From the NCBI GenBank assembly GCA_946410375.1, contig CAMKAB010000022.1, forward strand, positions 1-9,463: DNA of 9,463 nt, given 5' to 3'. The position numbers and the translations under genes are program-made. Positions within the stretch are counted from its first letter, which is position 1. Each line of letters opens with the position of its first letter. The DNA is from an uncultured Spirochaetaceae bacterium. Lineage in GTDB: Bacteria; Spirochaetota; Spirochaetia; Sphaerochaetales; Sphaerochaetaceae. The notes beneath the pieces were generated by a model, which worked only from the letters and a program-made list of their open reading frames with translations, was not told the DNA's origin and made no database searches. This document shows, in pieces, positions 1 to 5,726 of this stretch.

Positions 1-117
1 AGTACTTGAATTCGGTTCTTGAGACGCTACCGCAGCGGAGACGCTTTTATTCTCGTCATTCTCAGAAGAAGTACGTCTTCCTGAATTTAAAATCTCCCAA
101 AAATCCTTATAATTCAT
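1..117 (-). CDS. Unidentified protein, N-terminal fragment (39 codons, runs off the left edge)
   Basis: The minus strand has an ATG at 115-117 followed by 39 open codons to the window edge. The peptide begins MNYKDFWEILNSGRR and continues into a hydrophilic Ser/Glu/Asn-rich stretch. A good ribosome binding site (AGAGG, 124-128) lies 6 nt before the ATG, which is the main reason to believe the start. It sits 49 bp downstream of the aminotransferase on the same strand, so it is probably the third gene of the prs operon. There is no signal peptide in the visible part; the start suggests a cytoplasmic protein with a short helical N-terminus and a low-complexity linker. I do not recognise the family, and no function can be assigned from 39 residues. 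Confidence 0.6.
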   Translation of the reverse strand, partial: MNYKDFWEILNSGRRTSSENDENKSVSAAVASQEPNSST

Positions 118-166
118 ACACAACCTCTTTCAAACTCAATAAAGGCTCACTGAAAACCTTACTTCG

Positions 167-1366
167 TTAATAACCGAACTTCTTTCTATACTGTTCAAGC
201 CCCGCTTCCAAACAGTCGCACGCCTTTTTCAAATCGTCCTTGTTCAAAATATAAGCGATACGCACCTGATGGCGGCCCAAATCCTTACTTTCATAAAACC
301 CTTCGGCAGGCGCAAGCATAACAGTCTCGCCGTTCAAATCAAAATCCCTGAGCATGAAAATCGCAAAATCTTCCGCATTCTCCACCGGCAACTCCGCAAT
401 AAGATAAAACGCGCCGTTCGGATTGCTGCACTTAACACCGGGTATCTTTCTGAGCGCTTCCACAATAAAATTCCGTCTGGATTCATATTCCGCCTTAACT
501 CCATCCAAGTACTCTTTCGGGGCGGAAAAGGCAGCAATCGCAGCTTTCTGTTCAATGGACGGCGGACAAAGTCTCGCCTGAGACAATTTCAAAGTTTCCC
601 GAATCACGCTCTTATTTCTGCTCACAAGCGCGCCAACACGCGCCCCGCACATGGAAAAACGCTTTGACAGGCTATCCACGCAAATAACCCTGTCTGAATA
701 TTCCTTATATGTAAGAACGCTTGTGAAAGACTTCCCGTCGTAGCAAAACTCCCTGTACACCTCATCTACAACCAGGAAAATATCCCGTTTTTTACACATC
801 TTCAAAATCGTTTCAAGTTCTTTAGGAGTATAAATATGACCTGTAGGATTATTCGGCGAACACAGAAGAATCGCCTTCGTCTTGCTTGTGATTTTTTCTT
901 CAATTTCATACAGAGGAGGGAGAGAGAATCCCTTCTCCAAAATGCTCGTAATGGGCACAATCGTCACATTCGCCATTCTTGCAAACGAATGGACATTCGT
1001 ATAATACGGCTCGGGCACAATCACCTCATCGCCCGGATCGCAAAGCGTCATAAAAGAGAAAAGGAGCGCTTCCGAGCCGCCGGTGGTGATAAGAACATCT
1101 TCCGGCGCAATATCCGCCCCGAACGTTCCGTAGTACTTCGCCACAGTCTCTCTGAGGGCGAAATCACCGTCGCTCTCCCCGTAGGCTATTATATCGGAAG
1201 AAAAGTTATGCACCGCTTCCAGCGCTTCCTTCGGCGTTTTTATATCCGGTTGTCCGATATTGAGATGATAAACCCTAATTCCCCGTTTCCCCGCTTCCTT
1301 CGCAAACGGAGAAAGCCTTCTGATAGGAGATGCCTGAAAGCCCTTTATCCTGTTTGAAATGTCCAT
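167..1366 (-). CDS. PLP-dependent class I/II aminotransferase (aspartate aminotransferase-like)
   Basis: A 399-residue fold-type I aminotransferase, the usual length for the AspC/AlaT-like subgroup. It would move an amino group between an amino acid and a 2-oxo acid in the cytoplasm, using pyridoxal phosphate. Visible landmarks are NIGQPD (36-41, substrate side), TTGGSEA (94-100, cofactor phosphate loop), NNPTG (172-176), DEVYRE (201-206, Asp contacts the pyridine nitrogen), SLSKRFSMCGARVG (232-245, Lys235 the Schiff-base lysine), and HQVRIAY (366-372, Arg369 the likely carboxylate-binding arginine). The common S-K-x-x-x-M-T-G-W-R-x-G pattern is here C-G-A-R, a variant I associate with a spirochaete/Bacteroidetes branch. 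The ATG at 1366 has an AGGA about 10 nt upstream. It lies 47 bp downstream of prs on the same strand and is probably cotranscribed. The class is secure; the amino-acid specificity cannot be read from sequence. Confidence 0.92.
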   Translation of the reverse strand: MDISNRIKGFQASPIRRLSPFAKEAGKRGIRVYHLNIGQPDIKTPKEALEAVHNFSSDIIAYGESDGDFALRETVAKYYGTFGADIAPEDVLITTGGSEALLFSFMTLCDPGDEVIVPEPYYTNVHSFARMANVTIVPITSILEKGFSLPPLYEIEEKITSKTKAILLCSPNNPTGHIYTPKELETILKMCKKRDIFLVVDEVYREFCYDGKSFTSVLTYKEYSDRVICVDSLSKRFSMCGARVGALVSRNKSVIRETLKLSQARLCPPSIEQKAAIAAFSAPKEYLDGVKAEYESRRNFIVEALRKIPGVKCSNPNGAFYLIAELPVENAEDFAIFMLRDFDLNGETVMLAPAEGFYESKDLGRHQVRIAYILNKDDLKKACDCLEAGLEQYRKKFGY

Positions 1367-1413
1367 TTTTCTGTTTTCCTTAACCTCGAAACAGTCGCAC
1401 CCGTTCTTTTCGC

Positions 1414-2706
1414 TTACTCAGTTTCGTACATCTGATTCTTTATTTCCTCACCGGAAGCGCCTTTCTGCTGCACTTCGTCCACAAGGCGCTGAACAACACG
1501 TCGGTTGTCCAAAAGCGGACTTATCGCCCTGCCGTGGTGCAAACGGCTGATTGTCCGAGCGAAAAGCTCGCTTATATCCGTTTGAATGTACCACTTTTTC
1601 AACAAAAGCGTGTCGTCGTGATACACGGCGTTCGTTCCGATAACATAATCGAATACGTCTTCCTGATATGCCGCATCAAAATTTTCAACAGCGTTTCCGT
1701 TAAAGAACGGCAAACTGATTATGCAGATGATTCTCTTCGCACCCTGCTCCCTTAAGTATCTCATCGCGGTTAAAAGCGTACCGCCGCTGGCGAGCATATC
1801 GTCCGCCATAATCACCGTTTTACCTTTAACATCGCCCAAAAGGTTGATTGAACGGATATTGTTATGCTTTGCATCCGTTGTAACCACGCTGTAATCACGC
1901 TCTTTGTAGAGCATCGCGAGCGGTCTGTGAAGCACTTGCGCATAGAATTTATTTCGCGCCACCGCTCCGGTATCAGGCGCCACAATTGTAATATTCGGAT
2001 CGGAAAAGTCGATAATCTTCTTCAATTCCATAAGGAACTGGAATGAAGCATGCAGGTTCTCAACATGGGTTACCCTGAACGAGTTCTCAATTTCCTTGCA
2101 GTGAATGTCCAGCGTGATAATCCGCTCCACGCCTACCGTTTCGCACATTTGAGCGAATAATGCGGCGGTGAGAGCCTCTCTTGAACTTTTCTTGTGCTGA
2201 CGCGCATACGGATAAGTCGGAATAACAAGCGTAACGCCTTCCGCTCCGGCAAGTTTCGCGGCCTGCACCGTGGTGAAAATAAACATAAGGTGGTCGTTGA
2301 TTGAAAAACTCGTAGGCTCGTCAACTCCCGAAACACCACTTATAGGAGTGCTGTTTGACACATCGTAAATCAAATACAGCTTAAGCCCTCTGACCGGCTC
2401 CTGAATTTCCGCTTTAACCTCGCCGTTCAGGAAACGGGTGTATTTTACGGGAATACCGAAATTGGGACAGATAAACTCCTCAGGACACTTTCCCGAAGGA
2501 ATTTTCTTATAGCCCAAATCGTCAATAAAAGAAGAAAACCGCAAAACCTGATTCGGCGTGATGTCGTACCTGTTTACAAGATTTTTTTCCAATTTGTGGT
2601 ATCTTTCAATATAAAGGTTTCTAAGATGTTTAATAACCTTACCGGCAAGATATTCCGTTCCCGGACCCATAAGAATGCCCAGTTTATGAGGTTTAATAAT
2701 GCTCAT
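1414..2706 (-). CDS. prs: Ribose-phosphate pyrophosphokinase (PRPP synthetase), long divergent form
   Basis: Makes 5-phosphoribosyl-1-diphosphate from ribose-5-phosphate and ATP, the precursor for purines, pyrimidines, NAD, His and Trp. Family landmarks in order are RFLNGEVKAEI (91-101, usual F-x-D-G-E), PYARQHKK (166-173, usual PYARQDRK, ATP loop), DIHCKEIENSF (200-210, usual DLH loop), APDTGAVAR (243-251), YKERD (267-271), and ADDMLASGGT (301-310, the PRPP/ribose-phosphate loop, usual VDDMIDTAGT). The C-terminal LFARTISRLHHGRAISPLL (381-399) matches the family end. At 430 residues it is over 100 longer than typical class I enzymes (~315). The excess is an insertion of about 50 residues after the first helix (about 29-82), about 10 near 117-133, and a ~30-residue tail. 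The start is set by AGGAGG at 2711-2716. It is the first gene of a leftward operon with the aminotransferase. Confidence 0.93.
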   Translation of the reverse strand: MSIIKPHKLGILMGPGTEYLAGKVIKHLRNLYIERYHKLEKNLVNRYDITPNQVLRFSSFIDDLGYKKIPSGKCPEEFICPNFGIPVKYTRFLNGEVKAEIQEPVRGLKLYLIYDVSNSTPISGVSGVDEPTSFSINDHLMFIFTTVQAAKLAGAEGVTLVIPTYPYARQHKKSSREALTAALFAQMCETVGVERIITLDIHCKEIENSFRVTHVENLHASFQFLMELKKIIDFSDPNITIVAPDTGAVARNKFYAQVLHRPLAMLYKERDYSVVTTDAKHNNIRSINLLGDVKGKTVIMADDMLASGGTLLTAMRYLREQGAKRIICIISLPFFNGNAVENFDAAYQEDVFDYVIGTNAVYHDDTLLLKKWYIQTDISELFARTISRLHHGRAISPLLDNRRVVQRLVDEVQQKGASGEEIKNQMYETE

Positions 2707-2725
2707 AGCACCTCCTTATGCTCAG

Positions 2726-2770
2726 GCAACGCTTCTATGTATATGTAAGAGCAACGCTTCACATACAAGG
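2726..2770. repeat. 25-bp-spaced direct repeat in the prs leader
   Basis: The decamer GCAACGCTTC occurs at 2726-2735 and 2751-2760, exactly 25 bp apart, and the bases after each copy are partly similar (TATGTA / ACATAC). In the prs transcript the second copy can also pair with the nearby GGCGTT, giving a small AACGC/GCGTT hairpin. It lies between the candidate prs promoter and its ribosome binding site. It could be a paired protein site or a leader structure; nothing proves either. Confidence 0.5.
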
Positions 2771-2782
2771 CGTTACTAACCA

Positions 2783-2812
2783 ATCTTACACCACATTTCC
2801 CTTTCATTTCAA
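2783..2812 (-). promoter_or_regulatory. Candidate prs promoter
   Basis: Read on the minus strand, TTGAAA (2807-2812) is followed 18 nt later by TAAGAT (2783-2788). This would start a transcript near 2776 with a leader of about 70 nt before prs. The -10 is imperfect and other AT-rich hexamers lie nearby (GATAAT around 2815-2820), so the assignment is tentative. Confidence 0.3.
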
Positions 2813-2853
2813 TATTATCAGCTGTTTTTCACGGTTGCGCGCGCAAACCGATA

Positions 2854-3062
2854 CGCAAGGCTCCGCGGACTCTCCCGTCTGCGCCATACCGCGGCTAATT
2901 GCGTCCGAATCCCGCAAACCCCCTCGCGGACTCTCCCGTACGCGCCATACCGAGGCTAATTGCGTCCGAATCCCGCAAACCCCCTCGCGGACTCTCCCGT
3001 GCGCGCCATACCGAGGCTAATTGCGCCCGAGTCCCGCAAGCCCATCGCGGACTCTGCCGTGC
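2854..3062. repeat. 61-bp tandem repeat array, about 3.4 copies
   Basis: Three near-identical units begin with GCGCCATACCG at 2881, 2942 and 3003 (lengths 61, 61 and 60 bp). A partial unit precedes them at 2854-2880. Units 1 and 2 differ at only two positions; unit 3 carries several substitutions and one deleted base. The array is markedly GC-rich against AT-rich flanks. Each unit holds an inverted repeat TTGCG-N9-CGCAA, and in unit 2 an outer CGAGG/CCTCG pair encloses it. A period of 61 is not a multiple of 3, so the open frames crossing it are not protein repeats. It lies between the rpmB terminator and prs, outside any gene I can support. Confidence 0.9.
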
Positions 3063-3111
3063 GAAGTATTCCGATATTCCGAAATAACAATTCCGTTTGC
3101 CGTATACGAAT

Positions 3112-3140
3112 AAAAAAAGAGAGGCTCAAACGAACCTCTC
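3112..3140 (-). terminator. Rho-independent terminator of rpmB
   Basis: On the minus strand GAGAGG pairs with CCTCTC (3119-3140) around a ~10-nt loop that can extend the stem by two pairs. It is followed directly by seven T residues (3112-3118). It begins 41 bp after the rpmB stop and separates rpmB from the prs operon. Confidence 0.88.
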
Positions 3141-3180
3141 CCTCAACGTTTTCTTTATAGGCAATCTGTTGAAACCGGAA

Positions 3181-3411
3181 TTAAACAACCTTTGTAACAA
3201 AACCGGATCTCAAACACTTCGTACAAACCTTAATTGTTCTCGGAGTGCCATCCACCAACACCTTAACACTCACCACGTTAGGTCTGAATACTCTCTTTGT
3301 TGTAACACCGATGTGCTGACCAACACCGCCTGCCTTCTTCGCCTGACCTTTTCTGGTAACAACCTGTCCTGAAACAGTACCTTTTCCGCAAACATCACAT
3401 CTTCTAGCCAT
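3181..3411 (-). CDS. rpmB: 50S ribosomal protein L28, zinc-binding four-cysteine form
   Basis: A 76-residue large-subunit ribosomal protein of normal length for the family. It opens MARRCDVCGKG and ends IKVCTKCLRSGFVTKVV, giving two C-x2-C knuckles (Cys5/8 and Cys63/66) expected to hold one zinc ion. The basic middle section with KRVFRPNV matches the conserved L28 core. The frame is open for six more codons upstream to an ATG at 3429, but the family N-terminus and a GAGG at 3419-3422, about 7 nt from the ATG, place the start at 3411. It appears to be transcribed alone, from its own promoter to the terminator at 3112-3140. Because this is the zinc-ligand form, some bacteria carry a cysteine-free paralogue used under zinc limitation; none is visible here. 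Confidence 0.96.
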   Translation of the reverse strand: MARRCDVCGKGTVSGQVVTRKGQAKKAGGVGQHIGVTTKRVFRPNVVSVKVLVDGTPRTIKVCTKCLRSGFVTKVV

Positions 3412-3512
3412 ATATCTACCTCGTAGCAATATCTTTTTTCAACAGAACATCTTCGTCATAAAAAACTCATTTTCACAAACGAAAAAATCCTTTCTTTGGA
3501 GCAACAACTCAA

Positions 3513-3541
3513 AAAATAACAAATAATAGAGTTTGTGTAAA
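3513..3541 (-). promoter_or_regulatory. Candidate rpmB promoter
   Basis: On the minus strand TTTACA (3536-3541) and TATTTT (3513-3518) are separated by 17 nt. The transcript would start near 3506 and carry a ~95-nt AT-rich leader. Its -35 lies only 7 bp from the -35 of the opposite-facing promoter at 3549-3577. The -10 is weak, so confidence is moderate. Confidence 0.5.
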
Positions 3542-3548
3542 GAGTTTA

Positions 3549-3577
3549 TTGACCGTTTTTCAGAAATTTCTTATACT
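3549..3577 (+). promoter_or_regulatory. Strong sigma70-type promoter (P1) upstream of the tRNA pair
   Basis: TTGACC (3549-3554), a 17-nt spacer, and TATACT (3572-3577) make one of the two best promoter matches in the window. Transcription should start near 3584, about 145 nt before tRNA-Pro. As a second promoter lies right next to the tRNA, P1 may serve the intervening leader or small RNA as well as the tRNAs. Confidence 0.7.
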
Positions 3578-3583
3578 GATTTG

Positions 3584-3699
3584 CGTATTTGCTGAAAGAA
3601 AATCCGCCGTGGACCGAAAGGCTTGCAAGGCATTGCTTCAGGATACCTGGGAATTTCCGATTATTTCCGAAAGTTCCTCAGAAGCACTTGAATTTTTTT
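3584..3699 (+). ncRNA. Candidate small RNA or structured tRNA leader
   Basis: This stretch begins at the predicted P1 start and ends with a seven-T run (3693-3699). Near its 3' end a hairpin forms from TGCTTC (3634-3639) with GAAGCA (3681-3686), continued inward by AGGA (3640-3643) with TCCT (3675-3678) after a two-base bulge. A further CTTGCAAG palindrome lies at 3622-3629. The T run starts 6 nt after the stem, so it is an imperfect terminator. It does not match 4.5S, 6S, tmRNA or RNase P RNA as I know them. No credible small ORF with a ribosome binding site was seen. It could equally be a leader trimmed off during tRNA maturation. Confidence 0.35.
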
Positions 3700-3716
3700 A
3701 AGCAACTACATATTAT
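3688..3716 (+). promoter_or_regulatory. tRNA-proximal promoter (P2)
   Basis: TTGAAT (3688-3693), a 17-nt spacer, and TATTAT (3711-3716) place the start at about 3723, only a few bases before the mature 5' end of tRNA-Pro at 3728. That geometry is typical of tRNA promoters. Its -35 overlaps the end of the candidate leader RNA, so P1 readthrough and P2 initiation could interfere. Confidence 0.65.
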
Positions 3717-3727
3717 GGAGCACAGTC

Positions 3728-3800
3728 CGGGGCGTTGCCTAGCGGCTATGGCGCCTGCTTTGGGAGCAGGATATCGGAGGTTCGAGTCCTCTCGCCCCGA
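3728..3800 (+). tRNA. tRNA-Pro (anticodon TGG)
   Basis: A 73-nt cloverleaf. The acceptor CGGGGCG (3728-3734) pairs with CGCCCCG (3793-3799) and the discriminator is A3800. The anticodon stem CCTGC/GCAGG (3754-3758, 3766-3770) encloses TTTGGGA with TGG at 3761-3763. The T arm GGAGG-TTCGAGT-CCTCT is intact with one G-U pair. The 3' CCA is not encoded and must be added after transcription. It is the first gene of a two-tRNA unit, 46 nt before tRNA-Arg. Confidence 0.97.
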
Positions 3801-3832
3801 GTTATCCGTTTTTTTGCGAAAGCAGCGGATAC
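3801..3832 (+). other. Hairpin in the spacer between the two tRNAs
   Basis: TATCCG, part of GTTATCCG (3801-3808), can pair with CGGATA (3826-3831) across a loop containing seven T residues and GCGAAAGC. It could mark a nuclease processing site between the tRNAs. The T run is inside the loop, so it is not an ordinary terminator. Confidence 0.4.
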
Positions 3833-3846
3833 TTTTACAAACAAAC

Positions 3847-3920
3847 GCACCAATAGCTCAGTTGGATAGAGCATCTGCCTTCTAAGCAGAGGGTCTGAGG
3901 TTCGAGTCCTCATTGGTGTA
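3847..3920 (+). tRNA. tRNA-Arg (anticodon TCT)
   Basis: A 74-nt cloverleaf. The acceptor GCACCAA (3847-3853) pairs with TTGGTGT (3913-3919), closing with a G-U pair, and the discriminator is A3920. The D stem is GCTC/GAGC. The anticodon stem TCTGC/GCAGA encloses CTTCTAA, giving anticodon TCT, which reads AGA/AGG. The T arm is TGAGG-TTCGAGT-CCTCA. CCA is not encoded. It is the last gene of the unit, followed by a terminator. Confidence 0.97.
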
Positions 3921-3926
3921 AAACAT

Positions 3927-3961
3927 AAACCTTCTCAGGAGTTTCCTGCGGAGGTTTTTTT
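3927..3961 (+). terminator. Rho-independent terminator of the tRNA pair
   Basis: The outer stem AAACCT (3927-3932) pairs with AGGTTT (3952-3957). Inside it CAGGA pairs with TCCTG around GTT. The 3' side runs into seven T residues (3955-3961). It starts 6 nt after tRNA-Arg. Confidence 0.85.
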
Positions 3962-3973
3962 ATATCTTTTTAC

Positions 3974-4127
3974 GTTCACCGTTCACATCGTAAAGCCTCA
4001 TAAACGCAATTTTCAGCCGGGCCGGTATCTTCACGCGAAGCCGGACTAAAGTTCGCCGTTCACATCGTAAAACCCCATAAACGCAATTTTCAGCCGGGCC
4101 GGTATCTTCACGCGAAGCCGGGCTAAA
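3974..4127. repeat. 77-bp perfect-length tandem duplication
   Basis: Two head-to-tail copies, 3974-4050 and 4051-4127, match at all but four of 77 positions (GTTCAC/GTTCGC, AAGCCT/AAACCC and GGACT/GGGCT). After copy 2, TAAACGCAAT recurs once more before similarity stops. Each copy carries a hairpin: CTTC-ACGC-GAAG flanked by CCGG on both sides, with a three-base bulge. The copies lie between the converging terminators of the tRNA unit (plus) and the lipoprotein (minus). No ORF with a ribosome binding site uses them. The rest of the gap, 4128-4234, shows nothing I can name. Confidence 0.93.
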
Positions 4128-4234
4128 CGCAATCTGAAACGCTAATATCCGCTATGGGAACAAGGGAAATATCAAAAAACGGATTTTTCAACTATGCGAA
4201 GTCTGCCTTGAATTAAGCATCTCCTTAACATCAG

Positions 4235-4267
4235 AAAAAAAGGCCGGAGTTTACAAAAACCCCGACC
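4235..4267 (-). terminator. Rho-independent terminator of the lipoprotein gene
   Basis: On the minus strand an 11-pair stem (GGTCGGGGTTT with AAACTCCGGCC, two G-U pairs) closes a four-base loop at 4242-4267. It is followed by seven T residues (4235-4241). It lies 27 bp after the stop codon and is the cleanest terminator in the window. Confidence 0.93.
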
Positions 4268-4294
4268 AGCGATTAATTATTATTCACGTATATC

Positions 4295-5641
4295 TCAGAA
4301 CTTGTATGTTGCACCAAGGAACGTATTGATCATCCATGCAGATGCAGGAACATAGAACCTTCCTTCGCCGTGCCACGACCAGGTCGCCTCACCTGACAAT
4401 TCAAAAGACCAGTTGTCATTATATTTGCAGGCCAGACCTAATTCGGCGCCGACTAACCACTGCACTCTGCAGCTTGTATCAAAGCAGGTCAAATCAAGTC
4501 CGAACCCTGTTTCCGCAAACGCCGCAAACTTCCCGAACTCAATATGATAACCGATTTTCGGCATAAACGTAACATCGGTGAAGTTTGATGTGTCTATGTT
4601 ATTAAGGAAGTAGGTTTCACCCATAACATCAGCGGCAACATAAAGTCTGCTTCCGAGCAAATGTCTGTACTTAAGTTTTCCACCCGTACCGTAACTGCTG
4701 TTAATCAGGTACTTACAAGCGCATTTATCGCTCTTGATTGAACGATAGCCATAAGGGCTGTAGTACAACGCAACGGACTGACCTTTCTTTCCGAAAAGCA
4801 CAAAAGCGTTACTGTCGTTAGCCTCAGTCTTTCTTGCCGCATGAGCCGCCTCGCGTTCCGCCTCAGCCCTCGCCTTTTCATCAGCCGCAGCGTCCGCCGG
4901 AGCTTCCGCTTTTTCCGCATCTTCCGGTCCTACAGGAATGACTCCTACCTGTACAACATTACCTTCAAGATCTTCCTTCGTTTCCGCCTTCGCGACATCA
5001 ACGTTCTTAGCCGCTTCTTCGGCTTTCTTCGCAGCTTCCTCAGCCTCACGAGCCTTCTTCGCAGCCTCTTCCGCTTCTTTCGCTATGCGCTCGGCTTCTT
5101 CTCTCGCAGCCTTGTCCGCTTTCTTAGCCGCTTCTTCGGCTTCCGCCTTAGCTTTCTTTGCAGCTTCCTCGGCCTCACGAGCCTTCTTTTCCGCCTCGGC
5201 TTTTACCCTTGCGGCTTCCGCTTCTTTCGCTAAGCGTTCAGCCTCGGCTTTTGCAGCCTCATCCGCCTTTCTGGCGGCTTCCTCTGCTTCCTTCGCAGCC
5301 TTTTCAGCTTCCTTTGCTAAGCGTTCCGCCTCGGCTTTTGCCTCCGCTTCCGCCTTTTTAGCGGCTTCCTCTGCTTCCTTCGCAGCTTTTTCAGCTTCCT
5401 TTGCTAAGCGCTCCGCCTCGGCTTTCGCAGCCTCTTCCGCCTTTCTGGCGGCTTCCTCCGCCTCCGCCTGAGCCTTTTTTTCAGCATCTTCTGTCTTTTC
5501 AAGCGCATTATTCACGGTCTGTACGGCTTGAGACGCCGCATCCGCAACTTCCTGCTTGCCCGATGCTTTCTTTCCGCAAGACACAACGAGCGCAAGTATC
5601 ATAAAAAGCGGTAACAATACAAATAATATCTTCCTCTTCAT
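4295..5641 (-). CDS. Lipoprotein with a long Ala/Glu/Lys helix and a beta-rich, Phe-terminated C-terminal domain
   Basis: A 448-residue envelope protein. Residues 1-21 are a lipoprotein signal: MKRK, a hydrophobic core to residue 20, then VVSC with Cys22 as the acylation site. Residues ~46-213 are nearly all Ala, Glu, Lys and Arg. KAEAERLAKEAE starts at residues 73, 102 and 131, a 29-residue period, with shorter EEAAKKAE units after it. Alternating acidic and basic groups predict a long straight helix or coiled coil, like the middle of TolA. A Pro/Ala linker (~225-270) leads to residues ~270-448, which alternate aromatic and polar residues, contain five cysteines (307, 309, 386, 391, 405) and end in Phe, as outer-membrane beta proteins often do. 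The layout recalls treponemal TmpB-like antigens, an impression rather than a match. The start is backed by GAGG at 5648-5651. It is probably monocistronic. A role spanning the periplasm is inference. Confidence 0.85.
   Translation of the reverse strand: MKRKILFVLLPLFMILALVVSCGKKASGKQEVADAASQAVQTVNNALEKTEDAEKKAQAEAEEAARKAEEAAKAEAERLAKEAEKAAKEAEEAAKKAEAEAKAEAERLAKEAEKAAKEAEEAARKADEAAKAEAERLAKEAEAARVKAEAEKKAREAEEAAKKAKAEAEEAAKKADKAAREEAERIAKEAEEAAKKAREAEEAAKKAEEAAKNVDVAKAETKEDLEGNVVQVGVIPVGPEDAEKAEAPADAAADEKARAEAEREAAHAARKTEANDSNAFVLFGKKGQSVALYYSPYGYRSIKSDKCACKYLINSSYGTGGKLKYRHLLGSRLYVAADVMGETYFLNNIDTSNFTDVTFMPKIGYHIEFGKFAAFAETGFGLDLTCFDTSCRVQWLVGAELGLACKYNDNWSFELSGEATWSWHGEGRFYVPASAWMINTFLGATYKF
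5229..5489 (-). repeat. 87-bp in-frame repeats within the lipoprotein gene
   Basis: The octamer GCTAAGCG on the plus strand falls at 5229, 5316 and 5403, exactly 87 bp apart, and the sequence between copies is highly similar. Each 87-bp unit codes for one 29-residue helical repeat. Differences between copies are largely synonymous or Ala/Glu/Lys exchanges (AKKAEAEA against ARKADEAA). More degenerate copies continue toward 5000. Such repeats can change number by slippage without shifting the frame. Confidence 0.88.
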
Positions 5642-5726
5642 ATTCTCCCTCTCGCAAATTCAATCATTTAAACAAGATTTCAAAGCCACGCATAATCCCA
5701 GACTTTAAAACCCTCTTTTTACTAAG

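Noticed and set aside
2854..3062. CRISPR array
   Set aside because: The whole 61-bp unit is repeated with no variable spacers, and no cas genes are present.
2854..3062. Replication-origin iterons
   Set aside because: No DnaA-box cluster, replication initiator gene or partition gene was seen nearby.
2718..3160. Overlapping plus-strand ORFs of 62-100 codons with repeated peptides across the 61-bp array
   Set aside because: A 61-bp period shifts the frame at every unit, so the same peptide appears in successive frames. This is an artefact of tandem DNA, not a protein repeat.
3429..3429. An earlier start for rpmB adding six residues
   Set aside because: The L28 family N-terminus and the ribosome binding site both fit the ATG at 3411; the extension would include the ribosome site itself.
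3589..3885. A 98-codon plus-strand ORF spanning the tRNAs
   Set aside because: It runs through both the tRNA-Pro and into the tRNA-Arg gene, whose cloverleaves are complete.
4938..5471. A 177-codon plus-strand ORF rich in Ala, Ser and Phe opposite the lipoprotein repeats
   Set aside because: It is the antisense reading of the Ala/Glu/Lys codon repeats, which rarely yield stops. It has no ribosome binding site and no family resemblance.
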